A stretch of 32,449 nucleotides of DNA from an uncultured Marinilabiliaceae bacterium (GTDB taxonomy: Bacteria > Bacteroidota > Bacteroidia > Bacteroidales > Marinilabiliaceae). The stretch lies in assembly GCA_937920475.1 (NCBI GenBank), contig CALEUX010000133.1, forward strand, positions 1-32,449. Reading direction: 5' to 3'. The position numbers and the translations under genes are program-made. Below are positions 23,619 through 32,449 of this stretch, piece after piece. Every line of letters starts with the position of its first letter. The first letter of the stretch is position 1. The notes beneath the pieces were generated by a model. That model saw nothing but the letters and a program-made list of their open reading frames with translations, was not told where the DNA came from and ran no database searches.

Positions 23619-24863
23619 TTACTTCCCGTTCTTTTGGTACTGAAAAAAATCCAGATTGTGACCCATTCGGTTTTTCTTGGTGTGCATATAAAACTCGTTA
23701 AATGGGTTGGGCTGAACCTCAATGGGAACGTTCTCAACAATCTGCAAACCATATCCTTCCAAACCAATTCGCTTAATGGGATTATTGGTCATAAGTTTCA
23801 TTTTTACGACCCCAAGTTCTCGTAAAATCTGAGCACCAACGCCATAATCTCTTTCATCGGCTTCAAAGCCAAGTTCCACATTGGCATCCACTGTATCAAG
23901 ACCTTCCTCCTGGAGTTTATAAGCTTTAATTTTATTCATTAAACCAATACCCCTACCTTCCTGGTTCATATAAACAATAACGCCCTTGCCTTCTTTTTCG
24001 ATGGTGTCCATTGCTTTATAGAGCTGCTCGCCACATTCGCAACGTAAGGAACCGAAAATATCGCCTGTTACGCATGACGAATGTACACGCACCAAAATGG
24101 CCTCACCGGGTTCCCACGAGCCTTTTATTAAAGCCATATGTTCCAACCCGTTGGATTTTTGTTTAAACGGAATGAATCTGAAATTACCATGAGTTGTGGG
24201 TAACTGCACCTCCACCCCTTTTATTATCAGGCTCTCCTGTTGCAAGCGATAAGCTATCAAATCTTTGATGGATATCAACTTCAGATTAAATTTTTGTGCT
24301 ATTTGAGCCAGCTCGGGTAAGCGGGCCATAGAGCCATCATCATTCATAATTTCCACCAGAACTCCGGCTGGATATAACCCTGCCAACCGTGCCAAATCAA
24401 CGGCCGCTTCGGTATGTCCGGTTCGTCTTAAAACGCCCTTTTCTTTTGCCCTTAAAGGGAAAATATGTCCCGGACGCCCCAAATCCTCAGGTTTTGTATT
24501 TGCATCGCACAGCGCCAGAAGGGTTTTTGCCCTGTCAGATGCTGAAATGCCGGTGCTACAGCCCTCTCCGATTAAATCGACCGAAACGGTAAATGGCGTG
24601 GCATGCAGTGATGTATTACGCCCCACCATTAAATCTAGCTCCAACTCTTCGCAGCGCTTCTCGGTTATGGGTGCACAAATTAAGCCACGGCCATATTTGG
24701 CCATAAAATTAACCTTTTCAGGTGTAATTAATTGGGCCGCTGCAATAAAATCGCCTTCATTCTCGCGGTCTTCATCATCCACCACTATTATCAACTCACC
24801 ATTCTTAATGGCTTCTATTGCTTCCTCAATGGAATTGAGAACAATTTCGTGCTGTTCCGACAT
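23619..24863 (-). CDS. ribBA: Bifunctional RibBA: DHBP synthase / GTP cyclohydrolase II
   Basis: A 414-residue cytoplasmic fusion. Residues 1-205 are 3,4-dihydroxy-2-butanone-4-phosphate synthase, with [11 protein letters not shown] near 29-39 and [17 protein letters not shown] near 140-156. Residues about 206-410 are GTP cyclohydrolase II, with the zinc site [20 protein letters not shown] and [16 protein letters not shown]. All zinc cysteines and the acidic metal ligands are kept, so both halves should work. The protein makes both precursors of riboflavin. No FMN riboswitch is visible in the 182 bases upstream. It is on the same strand as, and downstream of, the LptF/G-type permease. Confidence 0.96.
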   Translation of the reverse strand: MSEQHEIVLNSIEEAIEAIKNGELIIVVDDEDRENEGDFIAAAQLITPEKVNFMAKYGRGLICAPITEKRCEELELDLMVGRNTSLHATPFTVSVDLIGEGCSTGISASDRAKTLLALCDANTKPEDLGRPGHIFPLRAKEKGVLRRTGHTEAAVDLARLAGLYPAGVLVEIMNDDGSMARLPELAQIAQKFNLKLISIKDLIAYRLQQESLIIKGVEVQLPTTHGNFRFIPFKQKSNGLEHMALIKGSWEPGEAILVRVHSSCVTGDIFGSLRCECGEQLYKAMDTIEKEGKGVIVYMNQEGRGIGLMNKIKAYKLQEEGLDTVDANVELGFEADERDYGVGAQILRELGVVKMKLMTNNPIKRIGLEGYGLQIVENVPIEVQPNPFNEFYMHTKKNRMGHNLDFFQYQKNGK

Positions 24864-25045
24864 GTATCTATACTTACTTCAACAAATAATTCTCTAAAAC
24901 TCTAAATATCAAACCTATTACTAACGCCTGCCTTTATGCGTTCAGCAGGTCCAAATTCAATCAGGCAAAACTTAACCAATTTTATAATTTACCCAACTTT
25001 TGTTGGAATATTACAACAACTGAATGGCGGTGCAAAATTAAACAA

Positions 25046-26521
25046 TTAAGAAGGAGTATCAACTGATTTTTGCTTTAACTGAAATTTCGTTCTTAATTTT
25101 CTGAAGAAAATAATATAAGCATCGGCGTTGAGCAGTGCAGAATCAGTAGCCGATTTATACGTAAGAAAAATTCCAACGGGCAATAAAATGGCCGACGAGA
25201 GCCACATTCCCTGAGAAACAAACCATACACCTTCGCGTGCAAACTTAGCTCCCATAGTATCGATGATGTAATATATGATAAAGAAAAATACCGATATGAC
25301 CACTGGCATCCCCAGTCCTCCTTTTCGAATGATGGCTCCAAGCGGGGCTCCAATAAAGAAAAATATCAAACAGGCAAACGAAAGTGTAAATTTACGGTGC
25401 AACTCCATCAGGTGACGCCTGATTTTTAAATCTTCACGTTCAATAAAACGCATCTGGTCGTCGATAACCTGTTTATTGTCGCGCGCCTGGCGCAATGCAT
25501 GTTCAATCACCATTCGTTTCATAGACCCATCGAGTGCATTGAATAACGAATCGGCATTCAATACCACAGCAGTATCAATGATAGCATGCTGGGCTCTGTC
25601 TTCGTAACGAAGGCGGTTAAAATAAAAGTTTGACGAACGCTCTTCCAAACTCTGTATATAAATTTTTCGCTCGCTCCTGATGGAATCTAAATCGTGCGTA
25701 AGCTGGTTGATATTTTTCATCCTGTCGCTCTGCCGGAACATGCTCTCATCGGTTTTCGAAAAATCAAAACCCTGCAATTGAATAATGGCTTGTTGTTCTT
25801 TAAAATAATCGGTTCTGAATAAGCGGGAATCGCGTCGCTGCTGCCTCGAAGTTTCATTGCTCACCCGTTCGTCATAGCGAACACCATCAAAAAGTGTTAG
25901 TAATAAAAATTTCTTGTCCGACGACATCTGAAGTTTGCCCGAGTCGGCCAGAGTAACGTTACTGTTACGAGCCTGCCTGTCGCGATGGTCGTAAATCATC
26001 ACCCTATACAGCAAATTGTTTTCACGGTCTTTCTCATCAACCTTTATACTAAAATCATCAACCCCCTGATAGAAAACCTTTTCCTTAATATCCAATTCAA
26101 GACGTGTTTCCCTGATTCCATGAAGAATGGAGTACAATTTCAAATTGGCAACAGGCAACAGATTGTTGGAGAATTTATAAGCAGCAATTGAAACAAATAC
26201 GGTTAGAATAATTAAAGGCATCATGATTCGTGGCAACGATATGCCCGCCGATTTTAAGGCGGTAAGCTCGTAGTTTTCGCCCAAATTGCCAAATGTCATC
26301 AGCGATGCCAGCAAAATAGCCAGCGGTAAAGCCATTGGAACCACCTGCAATGATGCATAAAAAAGCAGCTCGGCCAAAACATCCCAATCCAATCCTTTCC
26401 CCACCAAATCGTCAACATAACGCCACAAAAACTGCATTACCAGGATAAACATCGAGATAAAAAAAGTCATGGCTAAAGGGCCCAAATAACTTTTTAATAT
26501 GAATAAATGCAGCTTCTTCAT
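25046..26521 (-). CDS. LptF/LptG-family (YjgP/YjgQ) lipopolysaccharide export permease
   Basis: A 491-residue inner-membrane protein. Three helices lie in the N-terminal 120 residues (MTFFISMFILVMQFLW; VVPMALPLAILLASLMTFG; IMMPLIILTVFVSIAAY), and three more at the C-terminus (FACLIFFFIGAPLGAII; VVISVFFFIIYYIID; SSAILLPVGIFLTY). Between them lies a periplasmic beta-jellyroll, plus a charged, helical, likely coiled-coil stretch at about 260-365. E. coli LptF and LptG are about 360 residues, so the middle is enlarged, as is common in Bacteroidota homologues. It links LptB2 ATPase to the periplasmic bridge for LPS transport. I cannot tell F from G by eye. Confidence 0.9.
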   Translation of the reverse strand: MKKLHLFILKSYLGPLAMTFFISMFILVMQFLWRYVDDLVGKGLDWDVLAELLFYASLQVVPMALPLAILLASLMTFGNLGENYELTALKSAGISLPRIMMPLIILTVFVSIAAYKFSNNLLPVANLKLYSILHGIRETRLELDIKEKVFYQGVDDFSIKVDEKDRENNLLYRVMIYDHRDRQARNSNVTLADSGKLQMSSDKKFLLLTLFDGVRYDERVSNETSRQQRRDSRLFRTDYFKEQQAIIQLQGFDFSKTDESMFRQSDRMKNINQLTHDLDSIRSERKIYIQSLEERSSNFYFNRLRYEDRAQHAIIDTAVVLNADSLFNALDGSMKRMVIEHALRQARDNKQVIDDQMRFIEREDLKIRRHLMELHRKFTLSFACLIFFFIGAPLGAIIRKGGLGMPVVISVFFFIIYYIIDTMGAKFAREGVWFVSQGMWLSSAILLPVGIFLTYKSATDSALLNADAYIIFFRKLRTKFQLKQKSVDTPS

Positions 26522-26561
26522 TCAACAAAATTTGATTCCGAAATCAATCAATTTCAAACTT

Positions 26562-26595
26562 CAAAAATAGGGTAATTATAAATATTTACAGCCAA
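26562..26595 (-). promoter_or_regulatory. Putative promoter of the LptF/G-ribBA unit
   Basis: On the minus strand TATTTTTG (26562-26569) matches TAnnTTTG, with TTG (26593-26595) about 23 bases upstream as a possible -33 element. It lies 41 bases before the permease start. Confidence 0.45.
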
Positions 26596-26758
26596 TTTAG
26601 CCAAGAAAACATCATTTTTTAAGATATAAGAAATGATATCCAATTCAATGCCAAATTCTCATTTTATTTACAAAACTATTGACTATTCACTGACTTCTTC
26701 CTGTAACAGTTTATCATCTGCCATAAAAACCCTAATTTTACCGGATAAACTTATCAAT

Positions 26759-27952
26759 ATGAGTTATCAAACGCCTTTATCAGAACTTTCTTCACGCATG
26801 AACCGTTTTTGCCGGATGATGAATTTGCAAAATCCGGACTGGAAAATGGCGGTAATTTTCAGCAAAATAAACCTGTTATACTTTACGGGTTCAATGCCCG
26901 AAGGCATGTTATTGATTGAGCGCGAAAAAGAAGCAACACTCTGGGTGAGACGTAGTTATGAACGCACTGTTGACGAATCGCTTTTCCCGTCCATCAAACC
27001 AATGGAAAGCTACCGCGATGCAGCGGCTGATTATAGTATTATACCGGATACTATTTTTCTCGAATCAGAATTTGTGCCGTTTGCTATGCTCCAAAGGTTT
27101 CAGAAATACTTTCCATGCACCTCGGTTAAGCCGCTTGATTACCAGATATTCATGACAAGAGCTGTTAAAAGCGCCTACGAGTTATCGTTTATGGAACAAT
27201 CGGGAGCCATTCATCAGCGGGTATTGGAACAACGTGTTCCCGAACTGCTACGAGAAGGCATGTCGGAACTGGAGTTTGCAGGCGAATTGTATAAAGTAAT
27301 GCTCAACGAAGGCCATCAGGGTACTGCCCGATTCAGCATGTTTGACACTGAAATGGTGATTGGACAAATTGGTTTTGGCGAAAGCTCCATATACCCAACA
27401 AGTTTTAATGGTCCGGGTGGCAACTATGGTATGAGTCCGGCCATGCCCGGCTTGGGCAATAAAGAGCGCAAACTTAAAAAAGGCGACCTTGTTTTTGTAG
27501 ATGTTGGCATGGGCTTTAATGGCTATCATTCCGATAAAACCATGACTTATATGTTTGGCACGTCAATACCTGACCATGCCATACGCATACATGAGGTCTG
27601 TGTTGAACTTCAGCATAAAATTGCCTCCATGTTGAAACCCGGTAACATCCCTGCCATTATTTACGAAACCATTATGAACGAATTAAAACCTGAATTCATC
27701 GAAAATTTCATGGGTTATGGCAACCGTCAGGTTAAATTTCTGGGGCACGGAATAGGATTAACCATCGACGAATTACCCGTTATAGCCAAAGGTTTTAATG
27801 AGCCCCTCCAAGAAAATATGGTTTTCGCCATAGAACCCAAAAAAGGAGTTAAAAATGTAGGCATGGTTGGTATTGAAAACACTTTTATTGTAACCCCCGA
27901 AGGCGGTCGATGCATTACCGGCAATCATCCGGGATTAATGCTCATAAAATAG
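26759..27952 (+). CDS. M24-family Xaa-Pro peptidase-like metallopeptidase
   Basis: A 397-residue protein from the ATG at 26759. The frame stays open to 26633, but that stretch is low in family character and overlaps the divergent promoter region. Residues 1-155 form a creatinase-type N-terminal domain ([20 protein letters not shown]). Residues 165-397 are the pita-bread domain. All five metal ligands are present: Asp248 (DVGMG), Asp259 (HSD), His330 (GHGIGL), Glu359 (AIEP) and Glu373 (IENT). It probably removes N-terminal residues ahead of proline from peptides in the cytoplasm. Creatinase-like activity is another option. It stands alone; a full R1 repeat starts 5 bases after its stop. Confidence 0.88.
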   Translation: MSYQTPLSELSSRMNRFCRMMNLQNPDWKMAVIFSKINLLYFTGSMPEGMLLIEREKEATLWVRRSYERTVDESLFPSIKPMESYRDAAADYSIIPDTIFLESEFVPFAMLQRFQKYFPCTSVKPLDYQIFMTRAVKSAYELSFMEQSGAIHQRVLEQRVPELLREGMSELEFAGELYKVMLNEGHQGTARFSMFDTEMVIGQIGFGESSIYPTSFNGPGGNYGMSPAMPGLGNKERKLKKGDLVFVDVGMGFNGYHSDKTMTYMFGTSIPDHAIRIHEVCVELQHKIASMLKPGNIPAIIYETIMNELKPEFIENFMGYGNRQVKFLGHGIGLTIDELPVIAKGFNEPLQENMVFAIEPKKGVKNVGMVGIENTFIVTPEGGRCITGNHPGLMLIK

Positions 27953-27956
27953 GAAA

Positions 27957-28196
27957 CAGTTTAAAATTATTTTATTAGACATAAGACGCGAAGTTGAAAC
28001 GAAGTGGAATGCCGAGGATCGGTACCCGAGTATCGGGAAAAGACATAAAAATTTACATGCTTAAAATGAGTAAAATAACTTAACCGTTGTCTGTAATTTC
28101 TTTTTAGTCTTTTCCCGAATAAGCCGGGACACGTCTTTCTGTCTGATATCTAAACTTCTAAGCGTCTATATAAATCCAGGAAAATAAATTTAAACG
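27957..28196 (+). repeat. Full copy of dispersed repeat family R1 (copy B), quasi-palindromic
   Basis: A 240-base non-coding element filling nearly all of the gap between the convergent M24 and hydrolase genes. It starts CAGTTTAAAATTATTTTATT and ends AAATAAATTTAAACG. Internal GTATCGGGAAAAGAC and GTCTTTTCCCGAATA are inverted partners, so the left and right halves can fold on each other. It shares several blocks with copy A at 8525-8774, and its first third with copy C. Confidence 0.75.
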
Positions 28197-28205
28197 AATA
28201 CTAAA

Positions 28206-29537
28206 TTATCTGGATTCCAGAATCTTCCAAAAGTCGTTTAAAATATGTCTTGAATTTTTCCAGTTCCAGTATTGAGTGTGTCCGGCCGGAACAATGGGGA
28301 AATAATTGCTTTTTTTAATTTCGATATCTTTAATTCCGGCACCAAATAGTGGATTTAACGGACCTCCAATATAATCGCAACTGTAATAAATATTAGTCCA
28401 TTTGGTTACAGCAAATGGCGATGAATGATTGAAATGCTTAATAATAAATGGATGCGATACTCCCGGAATGGTAAAAAAATCGGAGCGGATAATGTTGGTG
28501 GTATCCGGTTTCTGAAAGTGTGGCGGACAAGTTGGATATTCGCGCTGATTTTTAAGCTTTTCGAACAAGCCCTTTTTATAAACAAACAAATGACCGGCAT
28601 GTGCCAAAGGAGAACCAATGGTTACCAAATCGGTTATCAGCCATTTATTACCAATGCTTTGCAGGTAATCAAAACTCTTATCCTGTGCCAACCTGAAATC
28701 GCGAATCCCAGCCTCTCCTGCTGCCATATTTTTCGAAGCTTCCTCTGACTGGCTCACATCATTGAGCACCCGCTTTTTCTGTCCGGTATAGGTATCATAG
28801 AATTTTCCGGCATCGAAGGATGTATTGTACTCATTCCACAGAAACTTTACCAAATCGTATGCAATAACGCTGCCCAAGCTATGTCCTACCAAAATAATAC
28901 GGTTGTACCTGCCCGATTCGTGCAGTTTCTTTAATAGATTGATACCCTCGGTGCGGATGTTTTTTCGCTCGCCAATATTCCTGGGCGACGGATCGAGATA
29001 ACGTGCTGCATCGCCCAAATAATTAAACAGAAACTTTGATAAAAACCCCAAAAGGAAGGTTATAAATATTCCTGACCCTACCGAAGTTATTCTGGATAAA
29101 GTACTGTCCCATCCCAAACGCGTAACATTAACCATAAAAATAGTAACCAGCAGAGCAATCAGTAGCCAAAAAAATATAAAAACCGGAAGCAATCTTGGCG
29201 AAATGGCATGCGGCAAACGAAAAACCACCCTTGAAAGCCAATCGCTGATATGCGAGAAATTGGTATCGCGCATATGATGTGCCCAGTAAAATTCATAAAA
29301 GTCGGTAGTTGGATGCTTCCGGCCCTGCCGCATGGTCATTTTACGGGTTTCAAAATTCCCCGATTCAGGATCGGGCTTTTCCCAGAAAATAACCTCGTCG
29401 GGGCGCGCCTGTCGCTTAATTTTTAAAATCTGAGCCACCGATTCTACAAACTCCCTCAGGGTTGTGATGGGATACTGTTCTCCAATGCCGTGTATCAGAA
29501 TCACGGCCTGTCGTTTTTTGGGAGGATTTGGATTCAT
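28206..29537 (-). CDS. Membrane-anchored alpha/beta-hydrolase-like protein
   Basis: A 443-residue protein of unknown role. It opens with the lipase-type strand AVILIHGIGEQYP (residues 11-23), which can supply the oxyanion hole, and carries the nucleophile elbow VGHSLGSVIAYDLV with Ser220. Two adjacent hydrophobic helices at about 116-138 and 151-172 interrupt the hydrolase core between these motifs, so it is likely anchored in the inner membrane with both catalytic segments on the same side. The acid and histidine of the triad are not certain; a histidine near the end (HILNDF) is one candidate. It may act on a lipid or ester. There is no operon partner; R1 repeat copy B and a glpK remnant flank it. 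Confidence 0.65.
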   Translation of the reverse strand: MNPNPPKKRQAVILIHGIGEQYPITTLREFVESVAQILKIKRQARPDEVIFWEKPDPESGNFETRKMTMRQGRKHPTTDFYEFYWAHHMRDTNFSHISDWLSRVVFRLPHAISPRLLPVFIFFWLLIALLVTIFMVNVTRLGWDSTLSRITSVGSGIFITFLLGFLSKFLFNYLGDAARYLDPSPRNIGERKNIRTEGINLLKKLHESGRYNRIILVGHSLGSVIAYDLVKFLWNEYNTSFDAGKFYDTYTGQKKRVLNDVSQSEEASKNMAAGEAGIRDFRLAQDKSFDYLQSIGNKWLITDLVTIGSPLAHAGHLFVYKKGLFEKLKNQREYPTCPPHFQKPDTTNIIRSDFFTIPGVSHPFIIKHFNHSSPFAVTKWTNIYYSCDYIGGPLNPLFGAGIKDIEIKKSNYFPIVPAGHTQYWNWKNSRHILNDFWKILESR

Positions 29538-29610
29538 TTATCAGATGCTAAAATGTAATTCTTTATTTTAAGTCCTTGAAATCAGCTCACATCCAACCCC
29601 TCAATCAATT

Positions 29611-29639
29611 GTAAACTTAGGATATTTCGATAAGTTTAC
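29611..29639. promoter_or_regulatory. Perfect 9-bp inverted repeat between hydrolase and glpK remnant
   Basis: GTAAACTTA (29611-29619) and TAAGTTTAC (29631-29639) are exact inverse arms around GGATATTTCGA. It lies 73 bases upstream of the hydrolase start (minus strand) and 35 bases before the glpK stub. Its position suits an operator left from glpK control or one serving the hydrolase gene. No T-tract follows. Confidence 0.4.
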
Positions 29640-29674
29640 CTAAAAACATATCTTCAAATCAATAAAAACCTTTT

Positions 29675-29849
29675 ATGCAACAATATATTCCTGCCATCGA
29701 CTCAGGCACCACCGGCCACCGGGCTATCCTGTTTAACCATGAAGGTGCAATTTGTGGAATAGCCCACAGGAATTCATCCAAATTTACCCAAAACCGGGTT
29801 GGTTGAGCATTATCCGGAAGAAATCCAACAAGCAGACCCAAAACGCTAA
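29675..29849 (+). pseudogene. glpK: Decayed 5' remnant of glycerol kinase
   Basis: From ATG 29675 the translation begins MQQYIPAIDSGTTGHRAILF, then NHEGAICGIAHR, matching the N-terminal phosphate-binding segment of glycerol kinase (YIxAIDQGTTSSRAILF). It then shifts frame twice. After the AGG codon a missing G moves the reading to EFIQIYPKPGW, and a second missing G moves it to VEHYPEEIQQADPKR before a TAA at 29847. Read across the shifts, about 58 residues of family sequence remain out of about 500. The invariant Gln of DQGTT is Ser. The rest of the gene is absent: katG begins 79 bases on. It cannot encode an active kinase. Confidence 0.88.
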
Positions 29850-29910
29850 AAAACTAACCCCTACCTATAATATTGACTTTGTTGTTTTTAAATGCTATTT
29901 TATGAGCTAA

Positions 29911-32136
<2,226 letters not shown>

Positions 32137-32173
32137 AACCTTACTGTTAAAGTAAATATTATAAGTTTTAGAT

Positions 32174-32210
32174 AACAAAGGTGATTGGGTGACTAATCAC
32201 CTTTGTTTTT
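32174..32210 (+). terminator. Terminator of katG
   Basis: Perfect 13-base arms AACAAAGGTGATT (32174-32186) and AATCACCTTTGTT (32195-32207) with an 8-base loop, running into a T-tract (TTTTTG). Confidence 0.9.
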
Positions 32211-32449
32211 GTATACTTTTAATTGCCAAACAATTTTATAACACCTTACTTTCTAAATAAATTGAAATATAAAATCATTTTTGCTTTAACTCAAATAACT
32301 TCTTTTTTGTAATTTAGCTTCTTCATAACATCTGTTTTTATTTGAGATAACACAAAATCCTCAAAACAGGATTTTATACACCGTTAAATATCAACCCAAT
32401 AGTGCTGAAAAGAAAAGCATATAGCTTAATATGGTTAGCCAATGTCATT
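32211..32449. other. AT-rich right edge, possibly the start of an unseen gene
   Basis: No complete gene. A perfect 8-base inverted repeat (AAAATCCT at 32354-32361, AGGATTTT at 32368-32375) could form a hairpin. From a GTG at 32402 the frame reads VLKRKAYSLIWLANVI to the window end, which resembles the start of a signal peptide. It is too short to call as a gene. Confidence 0.35.

Noticed and set aside
24864..25045. Possible FMN riboswitch ahead of ribBA
   Set aside because: The conserved RFN-element blocks are absent on the minus strand; only a weak CCTGC/GCAGG hairpin is present.
26633..26758. Longer start for the M24 peptidase
   Set aside because: The 42 extra residues lie outside the creatinase-type domain and in the divergent promoter region.

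Overview
The window looks like chromosome from an anaerobic or facultative Bacteroidota, most likely of the Marinilabiliales/Prolixibacteraceae type. This is inferred from gene content, not from a marker gene. The signs are a SusC/SusD pair, Nudix-fold (NrtR/AraR-type) sugar regulators, a BtuB-BtuG vitamin B12 uptake pair, DUF3078, LptF/G-type permease, RibBA fusion, KatG, promoter-like TAnnTTTG boxes instead of E. coli -10/-35 elements, and few Shine-Dalgarno sequences.

Layout. (1) 1-3.8 kb, minus strand: a cobalamin riboswitch drives a BtuB-like TonB receptor and a BtuG-like beta-propeller surface lipoprotein. (2) 3.8-8.5 kb: a short CstA-family transporter diverges from a Nudix-fold regulator. 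A repeat-rich spacer follows, then an SSS-family Na+/sugar symporter. (3) 9.0-9.5 kb: low-molecular-weight tyrosine phosphatase. (4) 9.7-21.3 kb: a co-directional cellodextrin/beta-1,4-glucan locus with a second Nudix regulator, a GPH-type MFS transporter, cellobiose phosphorylase (GH94), a GH9 lipoprotein glucanase, SusC and SusD. (5) 21.5-26.5 kb, minus strand: DUF3078 outer-membrane protein, MscS channel, RibBA and LptF/G-type permease. (6) 26.7-32.1 kb: M24 peptidase, a membrane-anchored alpha/beta-hydrolase-like protein, a decayed 5' stub of glycerol kinase, and KatG.

Reading of region 4: SusCD imports cello-oligosaccharides into the periplasm, the GH9 lipoprotein trims them, the GPH carrier imports cellobiose, and the phosphorylase splits it to glucose plus glucose-1-phosphate. 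The linked regulator is Nudix-fold; there is no hybrid two-component or ECF/anti-sigma pair. Two identical-arm palindromes (AGTGT-N7-ACACT), 157 bp apart, bracket its putative promoter.

The least expected non-coding content is a dispersed quasi-palindromic repeat of about 240-250 bp. It has two full copies, each just after a stop codon, and two partial copies. There is also a small TIR-bearing MITE-like element nested inside a REP-like palindromic module at 6.2-6.4 kb. No CRISPR array, tRNA, rRNA, intact transposase or defence system was seen.
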